Part shown: in pieces, positions 32,903 through 42,305 of the stretch
Numbering within the stretch: the first letter of the stretch is position 1
Layout of the letters: the number at the start of each line of letters is the position of its first letter
DNA from: Mastigamoeba balamuthi
Taxonomy: Eukaryota; Evosea; Mastigamoebida; Mastigamoebidae
Direction of reading: 5' to 3'
Assembly (NCBI GenBank): GCA_902651635.1
Contig: CACRSC010001923.1
Coordinates: 552,994 to 616,993, forward strand
Length of the DNA: 64,000 nucleotides
Program-made: the position numbers and the translations under genes
The notes under the pieces: model-generated
What the model saw: the letters and a program-made list of their open reading frames with translations, nothing else
Databases searched by the model: none
What the model was told of the DNA's origin: nothing

Positions 32903-33974
32903 TAGGGCTGCCGACGAGTACCAGCGTGAGTATGCACATGCACGTGCACGCTGACCAACTTGTCGATGCTGTTGATTAACTGGGTGATGAGTACGGCACT
33001 GCAGTGCAGCGTGAGTACTCATCAAGTTTTTTTGGCAAGTACGAGTAGATAAGTACTCAGTGAGTATTCCAATTTAAGTACTTTTATCTGATTGGTGTAT
33101 ATTTTTGCTGCACCTGTCTTTCACTTGAGCATCACTCCACAGGGGTTGAAGTTTGTGAGCTGCTCTATTCTTTGTTTATGGAAAACAGAAGAATGAGAGA
33201 GAAGAACTCTGGGCTGAGAGAACTGCAATGAAAAGAGTTAATTATCCTCCCACGAGAGAAGAGCCTCTCCACAGCTGCGTCAGAAGCTGGGACAGACAAA
33301 TAGCACCTTGCCAGGCGTGCTATTGATCCTAGAAAAGGTGCTTTGGCTTTCCACCAAGCCAGCAGATCACTGTCTTGATGTTCGCTCTGCTCGAGGAACA
33401 GTTTTGTTGAACGTGAATACTGCACTCTGTCAGAAACATGACTGTGATGTGTGAATACCCTTTCTTGATGAGGTTGTAAGCTGAGACTCTTCGGAGAGAA
33501 CAAGCTGGATCTCTGATGCTTTGGTTCAGGTTCGGGGACAAGGTCCAGTTCTTTGTCAAAGTCAGCTCTATAAGGAGTCACATCAATATTGAAATGATTG
33601 AGATATAGAACACGTACACAAATGGGCCTGATCTCTTCTGTTGTCAGGCCAATAAATGATAAAAAGGATCAATCTCGCACCTTGTAGGTAGGATGGGAGC
33701 ATGGGCGGCTGCTAGAGATGGTGGAGCAGTGGCAAGAGTGAGAGGAGGTGCTTGGAGCAGCCCATCGGCAGGGGGGAGAGACCGTTGTGCCATTGGTCTG
33801 GAGCAAAAGAGACTCAAAAAGGGCAAACGTCACGAAAATCTGTGGGTTATCAGATACAATTGGCATTTCCAGATTCAATTCAAATGACGAGTAGTTACGA
33901 GTAGTAACGAGTACTCGTCCCACTTTTTGTCTCCGAGTACGAGTACTCGGACGAGTATACTCGTCGGCAGCCTA
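32903..33974 (-). mobile_element. Truncated hAT transposon with 8-bp target-site duplication
   Basis: The ends are TAGGGCTGCCGACGAGTA (left) and TACTCGTCGGCAGCCTA (right), the typical hAT terminal sequence type. The flanking octamers GCTCCACA (32895-32902) and GCTCCACG (33975-33982) match at seven of eight bases. The interior subterminal regions are full of GAGTAC/GTACTC words. Only the C-terminal part of the transposase remains. Confidence 0.85.
33165..33581 (-). pseudogene. hAT transposase C-terminal dimerisation domain
   Basis: The open segment contains LLAWWKAKAPFLGSIARLAR, then YLSVPASDAAVERLFSRGR and a terminal LSPEFFSLILL. This is the hATC pattern (WW, ARxYLxxPASxAxxERxFS). The catalytic N-terminal two thirds are missing. 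This is consistent with an internally deleted element. Confidence 0.88.
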
Positions 33975-34084
33975 GCTCCACGACAGCACCCTCGGGGCTT
34001 CCGGACAAAAACGGAGACAGCAGCAGTATGGAGAAAGAGAAATGAGAATAAAGCACGGCAGCCACACAGCCCGGTGAGATGTGG

Positions 34085-34290
34085 CATCAGTCATGCTGGG
34101 GCATGCCCACTGCTCAAGGCGAAGAAATGCCACGTAGCCATGCGCACGGTCGAATTCCTGGGCTAAGTGGTGGGCGGTGGCACGATCAAGCCGGCAGAGG
34201 GAAATGTGCAGGCGATCAAGGAGATGCAGGCCCTGCAGACAGCGTCGGAGGCTCGCAGCTTTGTTGGAGTGGAGGGGCAGGATTGCTGCG
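34085..34290 (+). pseudogene. Ty3/gypsy reverse-transcriptase fragment
   Basis: Plus-strand reading gives LLKAKKCHVAMRTVEFLG, a stop, then GGTIKPAEGNVQAIKEMQAL and SEARSFVGV. This is the end of a gypsy RT palm/thumb (K-C-x-F...FLG-x-x-x-x-x-G-I-x-P...RSFLG). Only this scrap remains. The hAT relic ends about 110 bases to its left. Confidence 0.7.
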
Positions 34291-34373
34291 TGAGTGAGCG
34301 AGCTGCCGCAGGGACGGATGCTCTTAGCCCATGCGTTCGAAGGCTGAGTGTGAAACCACCGAGCTGGTGAGCA

Positions 34374-35500
34374 TCAGCTCGATGCCCCGCCGTCCTCATC
34401 CAGCAGTACAGCGCGCGGGCTCCGCACATGCACACCGCGCAGTCCCGCACGAGGGCCCGCGATGACCAGGCACTGGCGCTGGCCCCCGACAGCGCTTGCC
34501 CACGCTCGCCCACAGGCGTCTCGCAGCCTTGCAGCAGCACCGCTGCCACGTTGTGGGTGCTGGCGAGGCGGGCGGCGCCGACCACCTCGTCGAGCCTTCG
34601 CGCCCCCGGGCTCCCCGTCGGCGATGTTGTCGCACTCGCTGCCGCTCGACAGCAGGGGCTCCTGGTCCACGAGGCCCACCCGCGCAGTCACCACGCCAGG
34701 TCCTAGGCAACCGACGCTGCCCGGTACAGGCGCTCCAGCAACGACGCCACTGTGCCCTTGCCGCGCTGTGCCCCACCAGCGCCACGGTAGTCCACGCCCG
34801 CACCCGCAGCGTGAGCCCGTCGAGCACCCGCGCCTCGGCCATCCTCAACTCGACGCAGCGCAACTAAACTCTGCCAGCGCTCTCGCAGTCGAGCAGCGCG
34901 GAGATGAGGTGCGCAGCAGCGGCGCCCTTGGAGCACGAGGGCTGCTGGGCTGCCGCGCTTCCATGGCCATCTGACAGAGGACACCACGAGGGCCACCTCC
35001 ACCTCCACCTCCACCGCCAGAGCCAGCGCACCCAGCTCTCTCGGCGGCCCCGCCCCAGCAGCAGCAGCGGCAGCGCAGGGTCTCTCCCGGGAGCGCCCAG
35101 TGCCGCGGTAGGGTGGCCAGGGGGAGCAGGTGGTCCCCGCCTCCGATGAGACACGTCGCCCTCGCAGGCTCAAGAGAGCCCTCGCCGCTGCCCTTGCCCT
35201 CGCCCAGGGCTGCCCCACCTGGGCGCCGCGCTGGCAAGAGCGAGGAGCGGTCGGCGCCTGCACAGCGACGACGGGGCAGCACAGGGGGTGCAGAGCAAGG
35301 CGCGCGTGCTGCCAGAGCCTCGCAGGTGCCTTGTGGCGTCCCTGCGTCGAGGCGGTCGCACGGCCTGCAGGGCTGCTCCTGCGGCTGTGGGCAACAGGGA
35401 AATGAACGCTGTCAGCACCTGGCCTACGGAGCCATGGCGGCGGTGTGGATGGTGCCGCGTTGCCCGAGGCCACCGGAAAATGAGGCCACACGAGCACTTC
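34374..35500 (-). pseudogene. Decayed ABC transporter (ABCB/TAP-like half)
   Basis: Nucleotide-binding-domain motifs are recognisable but scattered over all three minus frames. They are VLDGLTLRVRAWTTVALVGH followed by GKGTVASLLERLYRAA (Walker A), VDQEPLLSSGSECDNI (Q-loop), CETPVGERGQALSG (signature region) and a damaged Walker B near 34400. The upstream part has traces of a membrane domain. Frameshifts are numerous, so this is a pseudogene. It lies just downstream of the LRR/U-box gene on the same strand. Confidence 0.75.
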
Positions 35501-35674
35501 CCCTTACAACCCACCACCACCGACAGCGTTGTGACAGCCGCCAAACAAACTGATTGTGATGACCACTGGAAGAGGTGCTTTGCGATTGATGTGCTGCGTG
35601 CTCTGGTCCCCCCCCCCACGGCTGCACAGATCCTTGTGCGCACGCCCACGCGACCTGCATCCACACCATGCTGC

Positions 35675-37858
35675 TCAGCTGTGGCTGCTGCCGGACCTCT
35701 GGCGGTACGCCTGGATGTCGCTGCGCAGCGTTCTGCACTGCACAAGGGGCTCCCTGGCCATGGCAGCGCCTGTCATGGGCGACGTGTCATGGCCCTCGAG
35801 CCACCTGCGGATGGCTGCAGCCTCGTACACATATCCGTCGGGCGCCACCACAGGGTCCTCCATCAGCTCCAGCGTGATCGGGCACTGGAACGACGCAGGC
35901 ACAGCCTCGCCTGCCTCACCCTGGTTTGGCTGTGACGGCGATGCAAGACAGCGCCCTGCTACTCCTTTAGATCCGTCGCCCGTCACAGGCGATCTCGGCG
36001 GGGCAGAGGGCACAGCCACGGGGTCACCAAAGTACTTGCCCAGTGCCACGAAGTGGCCATCGCGCAGCTTCTCCGCCAGCTCCACCAGCTCGTCCCTGGG
36101 ACCCATCGCATTGACGCCCAGCTCCTCGAGGTCCTCGTCGCTCAGGTGCATCAGCTGGCTGCCCGTAACTCCCGCACGCCGCAGCACATCGCGCACTTCT
36201 GCTGGCACCCCGCTCCGCTCCAGCCACACACTCACGTCCTCGGGTGTCCACGACGGTGCCACCACTGCATCAGCGCCAGCACTGTCGTTGTGTGCCCGCA
36301 GGCCAGCGGCGATGGTGTCGAGCGCGGGGCGAGACACGCGAAGCTGCCCACATGCCTCCACTGTCATCAGAGTGTGGCGTAGACGCTGGCAGTCGGCCAG
36401 TGAGGCAATGCCCAGCTTGCGCAGGCGTGCCCTGTCCTTGCCGATTCTCGCCAGCGACCGCCCCTTAATCTCATTTTTCTGGAACTCTGCTGCATGTGAG
36501 CCGAGACCCACCTCGCGCAGCACATTCACCACGTCGCCCACTTCGAGCGCTGCAATGCGCCGCTCCTCCAGAAGCGCACGCAGCTGCCCTGCATGCTGAC
36601 CCGCAGTGCCCAGGGCCTCCCTTGCGCGCCGCTCCTCCTCCTGCAGCTGCTGTGCAGTGCGGCATGCCTCGCGCTTTGCCGTGTCCGCTGCTGCTGCTGC
36701 CGCTGCTGCTTCACGCTCACTGCGCTCTGCCGCAGACAGCGCCTCCCGCTGCTCTGTCAGCTCTGCCTCGAGCTGTGCCACACGCCTGCGTGGGACCTCT
36801 GCTGCCTCGCGCATGCGCGTGTGCTGCTCTGCTGCTACTTGGCACTCAGCTGTGAACTGTGCTGCACGCTTGGCTGCCTGCTCGCTGGCCTCTGCTGCTC
36901 GCTCAAACGCTTCCAGGCACGCTGCTGCCGCTGTCAATGGGCCCCAACCCTGTTCCCTCTTGTCGTGCCAACAGGGGTCCGTGCAGCAGTCAGCCCATTG
37001 ATTGTCGCAAGGAGAGCAGATGCGAACAAGCAGTGCCAGAAGGCCGGCTACATCGCGTACTGGATCGTTTGGACCTGCTCCTAACAATTGCTGCTGCTGC
37101 ACATCTGTAATGGGGTTGCCAGATGCTGTACATGCATTGTGCAGCAAAGGTGACAGTCAGACGCTGGTGTGTGCTGTGTGTTGTTTGTTGTTCGCACCAC
37201 AGAGCACAGTGAGGTTTGTGAGTGTGCCGATCTCTGGGGGCAGCGCCCTCAGCTGGTTGCCGTAGACTGATGAGCACAAGGGTCAGAGGGTCAGTGGCAC
37301 AGTGTGAGGCGCTGGTGTGTGTGCCGTGTGTTGTTTGCTGTTCGCACCACTGAGCTGAGTGAGGTTTGTGAGTGTGCCGATCTCTGGGGGCAGCACCCTC
37401 AGCTGGTTGCCGTTGACTGAGGGGCACAGGGATCAGAGAGTCAGTGACTCAGTGTGAGGCACTGGTGTGTGTGCCGTGTGTTGTTTGTTGTTCGCACCAC
37501 AGAGCGCAGTGAGGTTTGTGAGTGTGCCGATCTCTGGGGGCAGCGCCCTCAGCTGGTTGCCGTAGGCTAAGGGGCACAGGGGACAGAGGGTCAGTGACAC
37601 AGTGTGAGGCACTGGTGTGTGTGCCGTGTGTTTGTTGTTCGCACCACTGAGCTGAGTGAGGTTTGTGAGTGTGCCGATCTCTGGGGGCAGAGCCCTCAGC
37701 TGGTTGCCGTGGACTGAGGGGCACAGGGGTCAGAGGGCCAGTGGCACAGGGGCTGTGCAGTTGTGCTCACGGTCGAGAGAGGTGTTGCTGAGAGGCACGT
37801 CAATTGTGAGGGGGGTGCCGGTGGCACGGGGGCACACGAGGCGCACAGTCTGTGCCAT
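35675..37858 (-). CDS. LRR - coiled coil - SAM - SAM - U-box E3 ubiquitin ligase (LRSAM1-like layout)
   Basis: Six exons all joined in phase 1: 37858-37771, 37713-37645, 37566-37498, 37414-37346, 37266-37198 and 37125-35675 (604 residues). Each 69-nt exon encodes one leucine-rich repeat (GNQLRALPPEIGTLTNLTAL). The last exon starts with an LRR cap (SGNPITDVQQQQLL), then a long Ala/Glu coiled coil (about residues 190-315). Two SAM-like domains follow (DVVNVLREVGLGSHAAEF; WTPEDVSVWLERSGVPAEV). The C-terminal U-box is FQCPITLELMEDPVVAPDGY with RRWLEGHDTSPMTG. U-boxes recruit E2 enzymes without zinc. The layout parallels animal LRSAM1 (LRR, coiled coil, SAM, RING) with a U-box in place of the RING and a second SAM. 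The ATG is the first in frame and gives correct phase. An additional upstream exon cannot be excluded. Confidence 0.88.
37198..37713 (-). repeat. Tandem array of LRR exon-intron units
   Basis: Four units of about 147-152 bp each consist of a 69-nt LRR exon plus an intron of about 78-83 nt, with high identity in both exon and intron. The repeat border falls within the introns. The donor is G|GTGCGAAC and the acceptor CTCAG, CATCAG or CTTAG. Confidence 0.93.
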
Positions 37859-37989
37859 TGCAATGTGGCTCAGAGCACAACAACACACAATTCGCTGTCC
37901 GTCCTTTGGTTGAGTTTGCCAAATGGCGATTCTACAGATACAAGAACTCCACTGAGCTGAAAATGCAGCCCGGCGGGTTAACATATGGG

Positions 37990-38939
37990 CATAAAATGAC
38001 ATCTCGGTTCATCTGACCAACCACAGTATGTGGCTTCATTGCACTGACCACACACTGAGGTCTTGTGACTCGGGGGACCTTGTGTTGGCCGGAAACGTTT
38101 TCACCCTGGATTCACACATAACCAAGATGCAGTCCGGGTTTTCCATCCATTTCTCGGTCATTTCGCGATTCTATATGCCAGGTCGAATGTCACAAAAGAC
38201 ATGAGCAGCACAAACGGTCCATGGATCAGAGGCAAAATGGAAACAATTTCATTTGATTTTTTTTCATTCACCACCCTTAACCGAGGTGGCTGGCGGGAAT
38301 GGGAATCCCAGCTAATTTAGGAGGGAAGATGTCGTACCATACATCTGGGTCGCAAGATCGGTGAAAATCAATGTGCCTCTTCGTCGTCTTCCCTGAGGAC
38401 TCTTCTGCTGTCTGCCTGCACAGCCATAGAGCCAGACCTGTGACTGTAACTTTAGTACTGCAACCATATTATCACAGAGAAGAAGAGAGTATGGCAGCTG
38501 CCAGGCAGAAACTGCTGTACTTATTTGATGGCGTAGAGGAGAACAACAGAGAAGTTTTCAGGAGCAAGATGGCAATGACGAAGGGTGTCAATGAGTTCAG
38601 CATGAGGAGCAGTCTCTTTACAGAAGCTGAAGATGCAGAAATTGAGAAAAGGCAGTGAGCCAGTTCAGCCACTGGTCCACAGAAGGAAGCTATTTCTTTT
38701 CATTAGTAAGCAGATTGATGTCATCTCTTTTTCCCGTTTCAACAAAGAGTTTCGTTGCATCTGAGTACTGTGTGAGGAATGTAAGTGCTAATAAACTTAA
38801 TCCACTTCGGCCCTGTGGTGGCATCTTAGTCAATTCTGGAGTGTGAAACTCATGAAAATGCTCTGATTTCTTCCTGCTGAAGGGAGCTCCTCCAATGGGG
38901 ATCAAGAAAGGTCGTCTTGCACCAGACATTAAGATGAGG
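37990..38939. other. Mostly non-coding AT-richer region
   Basis: There is one open segment at 38371-38658 (plus, MAAARQKLLYLFDGVEENNR) without recognisable family. The rest shows no gene, RNA or repeat. Confidence 0.4.
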
Positions 38940-40216
38940 TGTTGTTACTCCAGTTTAAGTGATCGTCAATACCCTTCTTCAGCTTGTTCTTGAAAGTGGT
39001 GAGCCAGGACTTGCTGATCTTGGGCAGGTTGCTCTGAGTAAGGTCAAATTCGTTTAATGACATATGATCTTGATCCTCAGGAAAAACCAGAGGTTAAAAC
39101 GAATTCGAAAATTGTCAAAATTTGAAAAAGGAAAAATCGGAAAACAGCAAAAAGTAACGAAAAAGATATGAGAAATGTAAAACTTTAGGATAAAAAAGAA
39201 AAGTGCCAAAAAAGAAGAAGGGAAAGAGGACTGAGCGGTTTCAAGTTGACAACATTCAATAAAGAAAGAACCAAATGAAATGCTTAGTCATTATATATTG
39301 CTCAATTGCAAGCAATTGAAGAAAGAAAACCAAAAGAAGTTATGACAAACACGAAGCAGAAACACAAAACCAATGAAAGAACAGGTTTCAATGACTCTGA
39401 GCAGAGAGAACCAAATTTAAGTGAGACTGAGAACGAAACTGTTCCTCTATCTTGTCTTTCTCTTCTTGGAGTCAGAAGAGAGCAAACGCTGCTCACATGG
39501 TGCAGATACCTTATCTGGTGCCTGGTCTGCTTCCTCTTCTTCCTCAGACTTGACGGTCCTCTTCTTTCTGCCTCTCATAGCAGGCTTCCTCCTCTGGGTT
39601 GTGCTTCAACAGCCTCTTCCTCTCAGGGACTTGATCTCTTCCTCTGCCTCTTCCTTACTCTCATTCTCATCCTCAGCCTCACCCTTGTCCTCCTTCTCTG
39701 AGGCTTCCTCCCCCCCACTGGCCAGTTCTGCTGGTGGCTTGTTCCTGTCCATGCTCTCTGCAAAACAATCCGAGAAACATAAATTGCAGTGAGTACCCTC
39801 TAAGCACTTGAGGTCGCCCATCATGAAGTTATTCGAAGTTTCAAGAATGCTGGCAAGTGGTTTCACGGGAGCCTGAGTGGCAGACCCACCAATCGAGGCA
39901 CCAGAGGGAAGAATGACAGGAGAATGTCCCTGACAGAACTGTCAGACAGACTTTGAAAAAAGTAACTTGCCTGGGATGCAAAAAGTGAGGCAGTAGCCTC
40001 AGATGTGGAGATCAAACCATGAAGCTGAGGAGAAATGCTCTTGGGTTGGAAGGAAAGTGATGCAGCAGCTGCAACAGAAGGCTGGTTGGCAGGAACCATG
40101 ACAGATGTAGTAACTGCAAACAAGAGAACATAAGAAATGAAACAAGGCAGGGAGAGTACAAGGATCCATGGGCACAGCCTGAGGCGACCCCACACAGAAG
40201 CCATATTCTCTTCCAT
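38940..40216 (-). CDS. Minus-strand exons of a transposon-like gene (charged C-terminal part)
   Basis: Readable segments, in transcription order, include 40216-39870 with a hydrophobic stretch. Next is about 39750-39600 (PPAELASGGEEASEKEDKGE, very acidic), then about 39590-39460 (RGRKKRTVKSEEEEADQAPD, ending SDSKKRKTR with nuclear-localisation-like clusters). A separate exon at about 39060-38940 (EFDLTQSNLPKISKSWLTTF) ends in a stop. Introns are AT-rich. It may be the 3' part of the gene upstream on the same strand or a second gene of the same element. I recognise no family. The acidic/basic tail resembles that of the 27-kb element. Confidence 0.4.
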
Positions 40217-40285
40217 CTTATGGATCAGTGCTGCTGAGGACTCAGAGAAACTGTGAAGGAGCCGGAAGTTCTCCTGCTATCACAG

Positions 40286-42140
40286 TTAGTCTTTTATTGC
40301 TGGTGATAAAGAGAAAAAGGAAATAACTGTTTCAAGCAGGATATTGGTGTCGTGTGTCGAAGTGCAAGACAACCTGTGGTATGACACTCGGTTGCATAAC
40401 ACAAGCTGAAGTGTGCTGAGCCCAAACGGATTGCCTATCTCCACTATGATGAAGTGGAAGAAGATGTTGTTGACATAGTTGGACACAGACATCTCCTTGC
40501 GCCTTGGGCTGCAGTGGTTGTACACAGACAACAGCAGTTCTGCTATCATCTCGTACTTGATGTGTGGCATTAAGGAGCAGTACAACTCCTCTGTCCTGTC
40601 GACTGGCACACAGACGAAGGTGGAGTTGAGGCTGTCCAGGAAGGACTGTTGAGCCGACGGGGTCAGGAAGTGGACTACCAGGTCATAGTGGATCTTCTTG
40701 TCCTTTTCCTGTGGCTCGAAAACGTTCTTGTTCTCCAGAAACAGCAGTATCACTGGAGTTGAGAACCACCTTCTCTCAAGTCTGGTATTCGAAGGCAGCA
40801 GAGGTGGATTCTGTGGTAGAGCAAGGCTGACCTGTGTGGCTCGGACATACACTCACAACTGTGCACTCTAGATCTGACTGTTAGGAACAACAATTGAAAA
40901 TGAACAGACCCTCTGGGTTCAGTAGTGCTATCACTTGGCTAAGAACTGCGTTCTGCAGCTGGTGCATGGTGATATCAAGAAGGTTCGGTTGGTACAGCTC
41001 TCGGATGGCTGTCCACTTGGTGCTTAATGCCGTTATGTTGGTGAAGCAGAGGTCCAGGGTTGCCAAGAACCTCTGAGCAATCAGCTCATAGACCTGCGGG
41101 GCTGTGATCTAAGTACAGTCAACCAAGGAGTAATCAGACCTCGGCTGGATAGAAGGACTTGTTCCAGTTCAGCCTCTTCTTTTCTGATGGGTCAGCCAGC
41201 ACAATGTCCTTCTCGATCACAGTGGATGCAACATTGCCTTCCTCCACAGCCTTGACCTTCCCCCACATCACTGCAGTAGTCACTGGGCCCCAGCCCCACA
41301 TGGTATCTGCAGTAGGAGCATCCTCGCAGTCCATGAATTTGCCCTGCTGCAGGGCTGACCGAAGAACCTCAAGCTGTGTGCTGAAGAAAGATGATCATTT
41401 CTGAGTAGTCATGTCGATGACCTGCATCTGAGTCTCGACCTTTTAGAACAAACTGGCTGGTGCTGTACAGCAGACGGGTTTGCTTTCTGATCAGATGGCT
41501 CTTCAGCACCTTCCTGTAACAATTGTGAGTTGTACAGTTATCATCAGCAATAACCTGACGAAAGACAAGATGGCCTCCACGGGGTTCTTCCACAGAGATG
41601 ACATCTCGAATGAGGTGATGGAGATGGTGTCAATGCCAGGGATCTTGCTGACCTCGTTGAACAGCTTGTTCTGGTCCGCTGCACTCCACTTGATGAATTC
41701 GTTGTGATCAGGGACATCTTCTTGCAGTTCTGCTCTGACTTGAAGAAGTCATTGTACAACTAGTATGCAGTGAGAAGCCATTGTGTGCACAAGTTGCACT
41801 CACTGCTCCCTTGCTCTGAAGCATAGCAACTATGTACTTGTCCGTTGCTGCCTTGTGCTTCACCTTCAAGCTCTTTTCCTGCCACCCGGATACACCTCTG
41901 GACTTGCTGCTCTTCTGGTCCTGCTCGTTTTCCATCTTTCTTGAACCGGCTTCCACGATTGCCTCAACAGCCTCTCCATGCATCGCAGAGTGGATAATTT
42001 GTGCAGCCCACTTGACGTATGTGAAGAAGTGGTCCAGGGCATGCGCATGTGCAGTAGCTTGAAGTCCTCGTGACAGCACAAGAATCTGGTCGTCAGTGAG
42101 AACGACGTCAGCGAGATTGTTGCATTTTTGGTTTATTAAA
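40286..42140 (-). CDS. Multi-exon gene of unknown function, probably of mobile origin
   Basis: Exons join across very short introns. Starting near 42140 there is VLTDDQILVLSRGLQATAHA and KMENEQDQKSSKSRGVSGWQ. After an intron at about 41800 comes ELQEDVPDHNEFIKWSAADQ and SSLWKNPVEAILSFVR. A 41-nt intron precedes KVLKSHLIRKQTRLLYSTSQ. Then comes KFMDCEDAPTADTMWGWGPV through SEKKRLNWNKSFYPAE. A 31-nt intron precedes ITAPQVYELIAQRFLATLDL. Finally 40852-40286 is a long open exon (PHIKYEMIAELLLSVYNHCS). I recognise no domain. Long reading frames and the intron style match the neighbouring elements rather than the GC-rich host genes. No terminal repeats were found. Confidence 0.45.
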
Positions 42141-42305
42141 TTATGTTTGTGCCAGAAATGCCAGAACCGAGGTCCCGATGCCATAGATAACGTGGTAGAG
42201 CGCTGGCTTGCACTGTGACAGGCGTACTGATTCACAGTTTTGGTTCCGAAACTCCAAAATTGAAGGTATCGGCAACCGTGTGATTAAAAACAAACCGCGC
42301 TTGCC

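Noticed and set aside
37156-37740. A CRISPR-like array of about 150-bp repeats
   Set aside because: The repeats are exon-intron units coding leucine-rich repeats; there are no unique spacers, and the genome is eukaryotic.
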